From Lachnospiraceae bacterium (GTDB lineage Bacteria > Bacillota > Clostridia > Lachnospirales > Lachnospiraceae), in assembly GCA_009774145.1 (NCBI GenBank), contig VSND01000012.1, positions 19,785 to 76,872 on the forward strand: 57,088 bases of DNA. Direction: 5' to 3'. Of this stretch, positions 33,967-42,598 are shown piece by piece. Both the position numbers and the translations under genes were made by a program. Positions within the stretch are counted from its first letter, which is position 1; every line of letters starts with the position of its first letter. The notes beneath the pieces were generated by a model. It made no database searches and had not been told where the DNA came from. It saw only the letters and a program-made list of their open reading frames with translations.

Positions 33967-34863
33967 ATGATACGCTACAGCAGACCGGGACAACGATCCC
34001 CCCAAATACTCGCAGGCATTCTTGCCGCAGCTGTGATCGTCAGCGGAACTCCCGTATTCGCAGCTGAACAGTCAATTACCCCCCAATGAAAATCTGATTT
34101 CCATAATGACGGACGTAGGAAACGCACCTGAGGAGGTATCCGACACCCTAAAAAAGGAGTCGGAAGAAAACATGCCTGCAGCAACCAACATGGAAGCTAC
34201 CGGAAACATCAGTACAGAAGTTTCTACAGATGATGCGGAAGCGCCTGTGACAGAAACTGTCGAGGATGAAACTCCAGAGGAGAAAATCCTCCCCTCTGCA
34301 GCGGAAACAGACACTCTGAAAACGACAGTTCCAGAAACTTTCGGATAGTCTGCAATCGATTGGATCCGATGCGTTTTATAACTGCTCTGGACTTATCAGC
34401 CTGGATTTGCCAAACAGCCTACAGACGATTGAATCTTATGCGTTTTATAACTGCTCTGGACTAACCAGCCTAAACTTACCAGACAATTTACAGACGATTA
34501 AATCTCATGCGTTTTATAACTGCTCTGGACTAACCAGCCTAAACTTACCGGACAATTTACAGCACCTCGAATTTGCTGCATTTCGGCGTTGTAAAAGCTT
34601 AACCAGCCTGAACATCCCCGGTAGCTTACAAACCATCGGCACCGAAGCATTTGTAGAATGCTCTGACCTGATTAGCTTGAATATAGAGAATGGCGTACAA
34701 GTAATCTTGGATTCATTTTGGAAGTGCTCTAACCTGACCAACGTGAATATACCAGATAGTGTGCAACGGATTGACAAGTTCGCATGATATGGTAGACCGA
34801 AATACCTACATAAACGGAACTTTGAACCGTTTTAACAGCAGCGGCGCCTGGCTCGGTAAATAA
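33967..34863 (+). pseudogene. BspA-like leucine-rich-repeat surface protein, frameshifted in three places
   Basis: Four pieces in successive frames make up one protein. Piece 1 (33967-34089) starts with AAAGGAG and ATG and is a signal peptide ending AAEQSITP. Piece 2 (about 34085-34348) is an acidic Ser/Thr/Glu-rich linker. Piece 3 (about 34338-34787) has five or six LRR_5 repeats of the form LPDNLQTIxSxAFYNCSGLTSL, as in BspA-like proteins. Piece 4 (34789-34863) reads MVDRNTYINGTLNRFNSSGA and ends WLGK, like the last cell-wall-binding repeat of such proteins. The first break lies in a run of six C (34079-34084): five would restore the frame (ITPNENLIS). Each break shifts the frame by +1. The protein would have been an exported adhesin-like surface protein, here inactive unless slippage occurs. 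Confidence 0.8.
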
Positions 34864-34972
34864 CATATTCTACCTGTCTCCTGCGCTGGATTACAGAAAT
34901 ATTTTTATTAATGTCAGTATAAATAAACCGGCCTGATAAAAGAAAATAAGGCAAGGACATTTTTCACAGAGC

Positions 34973-35149
34973 GGGAAAATGTGCTCCGGCTGCTGTAATC
35001 TGCAGTGCTGTGTGGATTGGAGCGGACACCGGGACTGCTCTGTCCGTCTCCGGCGAACAGAGGCTGTCCGATGGAGACGGACAGAGCGGTTTCGGTGTCC
35101 GATACACTCCATACAAGCGCAGATCACAGCAGCTGGAGCGCATTTTCTC
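34973..35149. repeat. Long hairpin repeat element, copy 2
   Basis: The outer arms 34973-35003 and 35119-35149 pair over 31 positions with only a few differences, mostly wobble-type. The core TGTGGATTGGAGCGGACA (35011-35028) faces TGTCCGATACACTCCATACA (35096-35115), nearly identical to copy 1. The inner helix is 15 bp perfect (35037-35051 with 35073-35087). Arm sequences are quite different from copy 1, but pairing is kept. It lies between the surface-protein pseudogene and the S41 protease gene end. Bases 34864-34972 hold nothing recognisable. Confidence 0.85.
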
Positions 35150-35172
35150 TCCCCCCTTCCACACAAACAACA

Positions 35173-35202
35173 GGCAGGAGCCGAAAGTCACCGGCTCCTG
35201 CC
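35173..35202 (-). terminator. Hairpin terminating the ftsEX operon
   Basis: GGCAGGAGCCG (35173-35183) and CGGCTCCTGCC (35192-35202) form an 11-bp perfect stem with an 8-nt loop just after the S41 protease gene. On the minus strand TGTTGTTTGTG follows, a weak T tract. Confidence 0.7.
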
Positions 35203-35218
35203 TTATAGTCTCCAGCTT

Positions 35219-36397
35219 CTACCTGCTTAATACCTCGATTGCTTTCTGAAGCTGATTATCTTCTTCTTCATTTCCATCCGCTTCCAGCACAATATCCGGT
35301 GTGATTCCCACTTCATGGATATTGTTTCCTGCGGGGGTGTAATAGCGCGATACGGTGATCTTGACGGCCGACCCGTCGCTTAACGGAAACAGACTCTGTA
35401 CGATTCCCTTGCCGAAGGTCTGGGTCCCGATCAGCGTGCCGACACCGTAATCCTTGACGGCACCTGCAAAGATCTCTGAGGCGCTGGCGCTGTTCCCGTT
35501 CACGAGCACGGCCATGTCCCCGGAGAAATAATTTTCTGCATCCGAACTTTCTTCCTGACGGTTCCCGTATTTGTCCTCTGTATATACGATCAGGCCCTCC
35601 GGAAGCAGCCGGTCCAGAATCGCACAGGTCACATCCACCAGTCCGCCGCCGTTATCCCGCAGATCGATGATCAACTTTTTCATCCCCTGGGACTCCAGCG
35701 CATCCAGCGCTTCCATGAACTGTTCATCCGTCACATCATCAAATTCTGTGATGGCGATATATCCGATCTGTTCGTCGATCATACGGCTTTCCACCGTGGG
35801 AACCTGGATGTTCCTCCTTACGAGCGTCAGTTCCATGACCTCCGTCCCCCGAAGCGTACTGATATGGACTTCCGTCCCCTCTACCCCCTTCAGATCCGTC
35901 ACAACCAGAGACAGATCCTTTCCGGTAACCTCTTCCCCTTCCACCATATAGAGAAGGTCTCCGGTCTGCATCCCTGCTTCTGCAGCCGGCGAGCCCTCAA
36001 AGGCCCGCACTACGGAGATAATGCCGGTCGAATAGTCCTGAGACAGCATGGCACCGATCCCGCTGTAGCTTCCGTTTGAAGATTCCATAAAACTGGCGTA
36101 TTCCTCCGGTGTGTAGTACCCCGTATAAATATCTCCCAGACCCGCCATCAGCCCTTTGTAGATCCCGTTCTCCACGTCTTCTTCTTCATAGTCAAACAGG
36201 TAATACTGGTCGATATACTGATCCAGCTCCTGAATCTTGGCATCGATCTGTTCCCTTTCCTTTGTATTTCCTCTGCCCGCAAAATTCGGCAGGAAATATG
36301 CTGCTGTACAGCCGGTAAGCGCAAATGCCATGCTTGTCAGTACAATACCGGCAGCAATTCCTTTTTTAAAAGAATGCTTCTCTCTGCTCTCTTCCAT
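35219..36397 (-). CDS. S41-family C-terminal processing peptidase (CtpA-like)
   Basis: 392 residues. N-terminal membrane anchor (about 15-35), a PDZ domain (about 110-190, VRAFEGSPAAEAGMQTGDLL), and the catalytic core with Ser in GNSASASEIFAGA and Lys in TFGKGIVQ. The active site is extracytoplasmic. The gene follows the ftsE-ftsX-M23 genes by 42 bp and may process a hydrolase or its regulator. Confidence 0.94.
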   Translation of the reverse strand: MEESREKHSFKKGIAAGIVLTSMAFALTGCTAAYFLPNFAGRGNTKEREQIDAKIQELDQYIDQYYLFDYEEEDVENGIYKGLMAGLGDIYTGYYTPEEYASFMESSNGSYSGIGAMLSQDYSTGIISVVRAFEGSPAAEAGMQTGDLLYMVEGEEVTGKDLSLVVTDLKGVEGTEVHISTLRGTEVMELTLVRRNIQVPTVESRMIDEQIGYIAITEFDDVTDEQFMEALDALESQGMKKLIIDLRDNGGGLVDVTCAILDRLLPEGLIVYTEDKYGNRQEESSDAENYFSGDMAVLVNGNSASASEIFAGAVKDYGVGTLIGTQTFGKGIVQSLFPLSDGSAVKITVSRYYTPAGNNIHEVGITPDIVLEADGNEEEDNQLQKAIEVLSR

Positions 36398-36439
36398 TTG
36401 CTGTCACTCCTTTTTCCTTCTTTCCATTCTATGTAAAAG

Positions 36440-37657
36440 TCAGTTCACATAGTTCAACGGATTTACATAACTTCCATTTACAATCACACCAAAGTGAAGA
36501 TGAGGTCCTGTTGAGAATCCGGTGGAACCGACTGCTGCAATCTTCTGTCCCTGAGATACCTTCTCTCCTTCGGACACATACAGGGCCGAAGCATGCATAT
36601 ATACGGTACAGACTCCGCCTCCATGGGAGATCACCACATAATTGCCTGCGGAACTGCTGTATGCGGATGTGGTTACCCGCCCGGATGCTGCCGCAACAAT
36701 GGCAGATCCTGAAGATGCTCCCACATCAATCCCTCTGTGACAGGTAGAAGCCCCCGGCACAGGCGCTTCCCGGTTTCCGAAACCGCTGGTGATCCTGCGG
36801 CTGGAAGGGCATGGCCAGACAAACCCGGAGGCGCCGCCGTCACCGTCCTCAGCCGCCGCTCTGGCAGCCGCAGCAGCAGCGATCTGATGCTCCACCTGTT
36901 CCAGCAGCTTTTCCTGTTCCGCAAGCTGTTCTTCATATGTGCCCTGCTCACTGGACGCAGACGTAATCTGAGCCTGATAATCCGCAATCTCCTGGGTTTT
37001 GGCGCTGATCGCCCGGTCTACGGCCGCTTTCTGCGCTTCCAGCTCCTCCAGAAGCTGCTCCTGCTCTTCCTGTTCTCTCTCCAGCGCCGCCTTACACTCT
37101 GCAATGGTATCCCTGAGTTCTCTAAGCTCCTCCAGCATCCGCCTGTCATAATCGGACATCTGCCTGGCATAGTCCACCCGGTTCAGAAGCTCCGCAATGC
37201 TCCCCGATTCCAGAAGCATCACCAGAAAAGAATCTTCTCCCCTCTCATACATATAGCAGATCCGCTTTTTCATCCGCTCATACTGGGCATCCGCCTCTGC
37301 CTGCGCCTGCTGAAGTTCTTCTTCCTTCTGTGCAATCTCTTCCTTCTTTTCTTCGATCTTTTTCTCCAGCTCCGATATCTGAGAGGCAATCGCATTGACC
37401 TGCTGATCCAGCTTTTGAATATAGGTCTGCAGGCTGCTCCTTGCCTCTTCCAGCTCTTTAATCTTCTGTTCCACAGAATGGATATCGGATTTTAAAGAAC
37501 GAATCTCATCCAGTGTATCTTTCTTCTGCTGCTCCAGCTGCTCCTCGGAGGACTTCGAACTGCCCGGCTCTGCCTGTACCACTGTGCCGGCCCCTTCAAA
37601 AAGCAGAAAGCAGACCATTATAAAAACTGCCATAATTCTGAAAGCCTGTAACTTCAT
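36440..37657 (-). CDS. Coiled-coil M23 peptidase (EnvC/PcsB-like)
   Basis: 405 residues. Signal peptide (1-30), long coiled coil (about 35-255, heptads rich in Glu, Gln, Lys), linker, then a LytM/M23 domain with CHRGIDVGA (HxxxD-type zinc ligand site, about 308) and GPHLHFG near the end. The layout matches EnvC/PcsB proteins that are recruited through their coiled coil by FtsEX. It directly follows ftsX (18 bp), which supports that. In this family EnvC is an activator while others are hydrolases; here the zinc ligands H-D-H appear present, so it may cleave peptidoglycan itself. Confidence 0.93.
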   Translation of the reverse strand: MKLQAFRIMAVFIMVCFLLFEGAGTVVQAEPGSSKSSEEQLEQQKKDTLDEIRSLKSDIHSVEQKIKELEEARSSLQTYIQKLDQQVNAIASQISELEKKIEEKKEEIAQKEEELQQAQAEADAQYERMKKRICYMYERGEDSFLVMLLESGSIAELLNRVDYARQMSDYDRRMLEELRELRDTIAECKAALEREQEEQEQLLEELEAQKAAVDRAISAKTQEIADYQAQITSASSEQGTYEEQLAEQEKLLEQVEHQIAAAAAARAAAEDGDGGASGFVWPCPSSRRITSGFGNREAPVPGASTCHRGIDVGASSGSAIVAAASGRVTTSAYSSSAGNYVVISHGGGVCTVYMHASALYVSEGEKVSQGQKIAAVGSTGFSTGPHLHFGVIVNGSYVNPLNYVN

Positions 37658-37675
37658 CCTGCTTTCCTGCCTCTT

Positions 37676-38584
37676 CTATACTTTCAGATGGCGCTGCGCC
37701 GTAAATACACTGCCGAAGAAGCCGATTCCGATTCCCAGAGCCATACCGATCGGCAGAAGAGTGCGGAACAGTTCGTTCACCTGCAGAAACTTCAGTATCT
37801 CTGCCAGCATGCCGAATTTTACCGCCACATAGAGGACCATCCGGTTATACAGATAATACAGAGCTCCCAGCGGAATCGCAGAGCCCACAACGCCGATCAC
37901 TGCGCCTTCGATCAGAAACGGCGCCTTAATAAAGGAATTCGTGGCTCCGATCAGACGCATGATGGCAATCTCTTCCCTTCGAACAGATATGCCGATGGCA
38001 ACCGTATTGCTGATCAGAAAGACCGATACTGCCAGCAGAAGCCCGATGATCGCTACGGACACATAACTCACCAGACGGTTGAAACCGGTCAGCATATCTG
38101 CCAGCACGTCGGAACGGTTGGTCTTCCGGATATGTTCCATGGACTCAATATAAGCCACCAGATCTTCCTGCACGGCAACATCCGTCATGTAAATCTCCAG
38201 GTTCGCGCTGTTTACCAGCGGATTGTCCTCTTTAAAACCCTCTGCCAGCTCCGGCGCATCCTTAAAGTAAATGTTCTGGTAAAACTTCCATGCTTCATCC
38301 GCAGACACGATCACAACCTGACGGACCTCGCTTCGCATACTGATCTCCTCAGCCACCTCCTGAATCTCTTGCTCTGAGGTCTCCGGGTCAAAGAACACGG
38401 TAATTGCAACGCCTTCCTCCACTTCTTTCACCATATGCTGAAAATTTTCCACAATGCAGAAAAAGATTCCAAACATAAAAATACATGCAGCCATAGTTGC
38501 TATGGATGCAAGGGAAAACAGCTTGTTCCTCCATATATTTTTAAATCCCTGCTTCAGGCAGTAGCCAATCGTACTCAGTCTCAT
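37676..38584 (-). CDS. ftsX: Cell division protein FtsX
   Basis: 302 residues. N-terminal helix (LFSLASIATMAACIFMFGI, about 22-40), extracellular domain (about 50-170), then three C-terminal helices with the FtsX motif VRREEIAIMRLIGATNSFI. FtsX relays ATP hydrolysis by FtsE to an extracellular hydrolase. Overlaps ftsE by 4 bp. Confidence 0.96.
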   Translation of the reverse strand: MRLSTIGYCLKQGFKNIWRNKLFSLASIATMAACIFMFGIFFCIVENFQHMVKEVEEGVAITVFFDPETSEQEIQEVAEEISMRSEVRQVVIVSADEAWKFYQNIYFKDAPELAEGFKEDNPLVNSANLEIYMTDVAVQEDLVAYIESMEHIRKTNRSDVLADMLTGFNRLVSYVSVAIIGLLLAVSVFLISNTVAIGISVRREEIAIMRLIGATNSFIKAPFLIEGAVIGVVGSAIPLGALYYLYNRMVLYVAVKFGMLAEILKFLQVNELFRTLLPIGMALGIGIGFFGSVFTAQRHLKV

Positions 38585-39261
38585 CCAATATACCCGCTTT
38601 CTCTCTCATCTCCCACAATCATTCCTTTCTGCAGCCGAATCACCCTTTTTTTCAGAGTGTTTACAATATCCTGGTCATGCGTGACGACCAGGACCGTCGT
38701 TCCGCGGGCATTGATCTCCTCCAGAAGCTTCATAATCTCCCTTGAAGTCTTCGGGTCCAGATTTCCGGTGGGCTCGTCCGCCAGAAGGATATCCGGGCTG
38801 TTCACCAGCGCCCGGGCCAGCGCCACCCTCTGCTGCTCACCGCCGGAAAGCTGCCTCGGGTAGGACTTGTACTTTTCTGCAAGTCCTACCAGAGACAGCA
38901 TGGCCGGAACATTTTTCTTAATCTCCTTTGTGGGCGTCACAATGACACGCTGTGCAAAAGCCACATTCTCATAGACATTCCGGTCCTTCAGAAGGCGGAA
39001 ATCCTGAAACACGCAGCCGATCTTCCTGCGGTACCTGGGAATTGCCCGCTTTCTCATGCGGGCAAGATTCACTCCGTTTACGCGGATCCGTCCTTCTGTA
39101 GGCTCCAGTTCTTTCAGAAGCAGCTTGATCAGGGTGGACTTTCCCGAACCGCTGTCCCCAACAATAAACACAAATTCTCCTCTTTTAATATTCATACTTA
39201 TCCCGTTGATGGCACCCACGCCATTCGGATAAGATTTCACAACATTTTCCAGTACGATCAT
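38581..39261 (-). CDS. ftsE: Cell division ATP-binding protein FtsE
   Basis: 226 residues. Walker A GDSGSGKST, signature LSGGEQQRVALARAL, Walker B ILLADEPTGNLDP, H-loop VTHD. The start MIVLENVVKSYPNG and YRRKIGCVFQDFRLLKDRNVYENV are typical of FtsE. Confidence 0.96.
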   Translation of the reverse strand: MIVLENVVKSYPNGVGAINGISMNIKRGEFVFIVGDSGSGKSTLIKLLLKELEPTEGRIRVNGVNLARMRKRAIPRYRRKIGCVFQDFRLLKDRNVYENVAFAQRVIVTPTKEIKKNVPAMLSLVGLAEKYKSYPRQLSGGEQQRVALARALVNSPDILLADEPTGNLDPKTSREIMKLLEEINARGTTVLVVTHDQDIVNTLKKRVIRLQKGMIVGDERESGYIG

Positions 39262-39283
39262 GGAAATCCTCCCGTATCTTTAC

Positions 39284-40372
39284 TTAATAATCCAGAGTCT
39301 CCATATACTTCATATATTTGACCACCATCAGCGCAATCTTGAAGGTGATGGCATCTTCAAACACACGAAGGTCCAGACCGGTAGACTTCTGAAGCTTGTC
39401 CAGCCGATAGACCAGCGTATTTCTGTGAATATACAGCTGTCTGGACGTCTCTGACACATTCAGGCTGTTCTCAAAGAACTTGTTGATGGTCGTCAGCGTC
39501 TCCTCATCAAAATCATCCGGAGACCTTCCGTCAAAAATCTCGCGGATAAACATCTTGCACAGCGGAATCGGAAGCTGGTAAATCAGCCGTCCGATGCCAA
39601 GCGTACTGTAGGCGACAATCTCCTTTTCACTGAAGAAAATCCTGCCTACATCCAGCGCCATGCGCGCCTCTTTGTAGGAACGGGACACCTCCTTGATCTC
39701 TCCGACGATGGTCCCCAGTGCAATATGGACGTCCTCTCCCTCCAGCACGGCAACTGCTTCTTTCATTTCTTCTGCCGCAATGTGCATCTCATCATAGCCT
39801 TCGCTGGGCGCAAGCTCCCTGACCACGATCACGTTCTTCTCATCCACTGCCGTAACAAAATCTCTGGACCTGGAACCGCAGTGACTGCGCACCAGCTCCA
39901 GCGCCGTGTTGATCTGGTCCCGGCTGCTCTCGATGATAAATACGACCCGGCGTACCTCCGTCGCTATATGAAGTTTTTTCGCACGATTATAGATATCCAC
40001 CAGCAGCAGATTATCCAGCAGCAGATTTTTGACAAAATTGTCCTTGTCAAATCTCTCTTTATACGCCGTCAGCAGGCTCGAAAGCTGAAATGCCACCATC
40101 TTCCCCACCATATACACATCGTCGCTTGCACCTTTTGCCAGCAGGACATACTCCAGCTGGTTTTCGTCAAACACCTTAAAAAACTGGTAGCCATGCACTA
40201 CCTGGCTGTCCGCCGGAGAAACAATAAAAGCAGCCACTTCACTACTGCAGTTCTCAGGCTGCTTTTCCGTTGAAGCCAGTACCTGTCCTTCCATATCCAG
40301 TACGCACAGATCCACCCTGGTAATCTCCCTCAGCCCATCGATCGTATTTTGAAGTATCTGGTTTGAAATCAT
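39284..40372 (-). CDS. CdaR/PucR-type transcriptional regulator
   Basis: 362 residues. The N-terminal domain (ILQNTIDGLREITRVDLCVL) matches the sugar-diacid recognition domain of CdaR, with a GGDEF-like middle region (about 150-260) and a C-terminal PucR-type HTH (NVSETSRQLYIHRNTLVYRL, about 310-329). CdaR proteins activate sugar-diacid or related catabolism, but no such genes are here. It lies 22 bp upstream of ftsE and may be cotranscribed with the division genes. Its effector is unknown. Confidence 0.88.
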   Translation of the reverse strand: MISNQILQNTIDGLREITRVDLCVLDMEGQVLASTEKQPENCSSEVAAFIVSPADSQVVHGYQFFKVFDENQLEYVLLAKGASDDVYMVGKMVAFQLSSLLTAYKERFDKDNFVKNLLLDNLLLVDIYNRAKKLHIATEVRRVVFIIESSRDQINTALELVRSHCGSRSRDFVTAVDEKNVIVVRELAPSEGYDEMHIAAEEMKEAVAVLEGEDVHIALGTIVGEIKEVSRSYKEARMALDVGRIFFSEKEIVAYSTLGIGRLIYQLPIPLCKMFIREIFDGRSPDDFDEETLTTINKFFENSLNVSETSRQLYIHRNTLVYRLDKLQKSTGLDLRVFEDAITFKIALMVVKYMKYMETLDY

Positions 40373-40579
40373 AAGCCCTCTCCTTTACAAAAATGCATTT
40401 GTATAAAATCCCCTGAAACATGCACCAAAATATACACACGATCTATGTAAATCTTATTTCCCTATTTTATATAGTAATGCAAAATGCAAAAAAAAGAAAG
40501 AGTAATTTTGATTTTTTCATAAACCAGCCTGCTCTTTCATAGACTATAATCAAGAACCTTCCATAACAGGAGCCTCACC

Positions 40580-41014
40580 ATGAGCGCCAAAACAAGAATA
40601 TGGGTATTTCATATGAAAGAACTGATCTATACGGCCGTCTTTATCAGCCTGGGTATCGTCTTTCTTATACTTATGATCTTTATGTTCGCTTCCGACCAGA
40701 AGCAGGAAACGACTGCAGAGCTTCCCTCCAGATATACGGCGGGCATCTACACTGCTTCCATGACTCTGGGAGGAAATCCGGTGGAGATCGCCGTCACGGT
40801 CGATGAGGACTACATCTCCTCCATCCATTTTCGTCAGCTCGATGAAACGGTTTCTGCCATGTATCCACTCATGGAACCTGCCCTCGAAGCGCTTTCTGAG
40901 CAGATCCTGGAAACACAGTCTCTGGAAAATCTCTCCTACTCCGAAGAGAGCCAGTACACTTCCCTGATGCTCATGAGCGCGATCCGTAATGCGCTTGAAA
41001 AAGCAGAGAATTAG
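40580..41014 (+). CDS. Membrane-anchored FMN-binding-like protein, degenerate
   Basis: 144 residues. One N-terminal membrane helix (about 14-38), then a single domain: RYTAGIYTASMTLGGNPVEI, VDEDYISSIHF, and a C-terminal helix YTSLMLMSAIRNALEKA. This follows the outline of the FMN_bind domain (GxYxG, ISxI, SGATYTSxAI), but the flavin-attachment Thr of SGAT is absent (SEESQYTS instead). It may be a flavin-free relative. Start ATG has AGGAGCC upstream; a TATAAT is present at 40544-40549 without a good -35. Bases 40373-40543 contain only AT-rich promoter-like sequence. Confidence 0.7.
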   Translation: MSAKTRIWVFHMKELIYTAVFISLGIVFLILMIFMFASDQKQETTAELPSRYTAGIYTASMTLGGNPVEIAVTVDEDYISSIHFRQLDETVSAMYPLMEPALEALSEQILETQSLENLSYSEESQYTSLMLMSAIRNALEKAEN

Positions 41015-41020
41015 ATGAAC

Positions 41021-41038
41021 GGCAGGGCTTCCCCTGCC
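41021..41038. terminator. Small hairpin between convergent genes
   Basis: GGCAGGG-CTTC-CCCTGCC is a perfect 7-bp stem with a 4-nt loop placed exactly between the ends of two convergent genes. No T run follows. Confidence 0.5.
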
Positions 41039-41039
41039 C

Positions 41040-42161
41040 TCATCCAGTCTCTGCTTTTTTCTGCCGGCGATAAGCCCCGAGCAGAAGATCCACCATGCGT
41101 CCATAGCTTCTGCTTCCCTCCTGCTGGGCATTCACCCGCAGATATGTATCATTGATCTTATCCGACAGTTCAGAAACAGGCCCTTCGTACTGTGCCCAGT
41201 AGGCTCGATGATATGCATAGTCCCGGTTCGCCTGTTCACAAAGCAGACTCCTGACTTCTGCAAACCGTTCATAATCCGCTTTATAAAGCGCATTGATGCT
41301 GTGCGTATAGGCAAGCAGCAGTCCGCTGTACCGGATATTCACATCCTCTGAACCGGAACACGCCAGATAGGCAATATAATTCGCCTCATCCTCTCTCATA
41401 AAGCCCCGCAGATGGGACAGTTCATGGCAGAGCACTGCCGGCTGGTTATAGGCGGGGATATCCGGATTATAATGCGCCTCCATCGTATAAGGTCCAAAGA
41501 TGCCCTCCAGAAATTCCAGGGAAAGGACCTTCCAGGCAAGGACCGGTTTCGCTCTGGGATACCATCCGGCAAGCTCCGGATACTGTTCTCCAAGCGCCTG
41601 CATGGCATCTCTTGTCTTTTCCGCAAGTCCCTCCGGAAGGGCGGTAAGCCCGTCTTCTCCAACTTTAACCAGTGCGCCTGCTTTTTCAATCTCTTCGGTC
41701 AGCCACAGGCACAGCTCCTCCAGTTCCTCCACCGTCGACGGCTCCATCGGAAGCCCGGCAAGGCTGGAAAACGGAGTTCTGTGATAATTGATTCCGCAGG
41801 TGACTGTAAAAGCAAAAATCCACACGATCCCGATTTTCAAAAGTCTCCGAAACGTGTCAAATCCCCATCTTCTTATCCGGATTTCCCTTTTCCATATCCG
41901 AATCATACCCCATACGATATAAACGACCGCTGCGCATGTCATGAGACCGATCAGAATTTCGTCAAGCGCAAAGGGAAACGGATCGCTGATGCCGCCGAGA
42001 AAACGCATCAGGCCGGGATACACGGACTTCGCATACCATTCTGCAAATCCCGGTACCTGTCTCGCCAGAACCTGCAGCACAACTGCGGTCAGAAACAGGA
42101 GACACCAGAAGCATACGGAACGTATTCTTACTCTTCTGTCTTTTCTGTCTGTCCCAAACAT
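41040..42161 (-). CDS. DUF3810 membrane metallopeptidase-like protein
   Basis: 373 residues from the ATG at 42161 (GGGAGC upstream). Three membrane helices lie within about the first 130 residues, followed by an HELSHLRGFMREDEANYIAY motif (about 245-264), HExxH with a downstream Glu, the zinc site of gluzincin-like peptidases. This matches the DUF3810 family, whose function is unknown. The gene overlaps lspA by 34 bp. The frame remains open 38 codons upstream, but there it overlaps lspA in full and no good start is visible. Confidence 0.87.
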   Translation of the reverse strand: MFGTDRKDRRVRIRSVCFWCLLFLTAVVLQVLARQVPGFAEWYAKSVYPGLMRFLGGISDPFPFALDEILIGLMTCAAVVYIVWGMIRIWKREIRIRRWGFDTFRRLLKIGIVWIFAFTVTCGINYHRTPFSSLAGLPMEPSTVEELEELCLWLTEEIEKAGALVKVGEDGLTALPEGLAEKTRDAMQALGEQYPELAGWYPRAKPVLAWKVLSLEFLEGIFGPYTMEAHYNPDIPAYNQPAVLCHELSHLRGFMREDEANYIAYLACSGSEDVNIRYSGLLLAYTHSINALYKADYERFAEVRSLLCEQANRDYAYHRAYWAQYEGPVSELSDKINDTYLRVNAQQEGSRSYGRMVDLLLGAYRRQKKAETG

Positions 42162-42595
42162 ACCAGCAACGCTCCCGCCATGATGAAAAAATCGGACAGA
42201 TTGAACACCAGACGGTTCAGTCTCTGAAAGGGCGTGCGAAAGCTTACATAATCCACCACATAGCCCTTTCTGCACCGGTCATACAGATTGGACAGGGCTC
42301 CTCCTGTCAGCAGGGCAAAGCCCAGCTTCTGTATTTCATGTCCTTTCTTCGCAAGCAGCGCCAGAAAGCTTCCTGCGCACCCCAGCGTCATCAGCCCGCT
42401 GCCCCTGATGATTGCCCGCGTATGTCCGGCAAAACGGCCGCCCGCCATTCCGTAATTGCGCAGCCTTCTGATCCGGACCGCTCCATTCAGCAGCGGATGT
42501 TCTTTATCAAACTCCGTATTGTTATCGATCTCGTGTTTGACCGCCAGGTCTGCCTGAAACAGCCCCAGCGCCAGCTGTATCCATATCAGTCTCAT
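42128..42595 (-). CDS. lspA: Signal peptidase II-like protein
   Basis: 155 residues. The catalytic Asp pair is visible in GGALSNLYDRCRKGYVVDYV and FNLSDFF (about residues 114 and 136). Three or four membrane helices. Prolipoprotein signal peptidase cleaves lipoprotein signal peptides before the lipidated Cys. The N-terminus is unusual: the first helix is short and the LDxxTK motif is degenerate (FQADLAVKHEID). It starts 3 bp after clpX. Confidence 0.82.
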   Translation of the reverse strand: MRLIWIQLALGLFQADLAVKHEIDNNTEFDKEHPLLNGAVRIRRLRNYGMAGGRFAGHTRAIIRGSGLMTLGCAGSFLALLAKKGHEIQKLGFALLTGGALSNLYDRCRKGYVVDYVSFRTPFQRLNRLVFNLSDFFIMAGALLVCLGQTEKTEE

Positions 42596-42598
42596 CTT

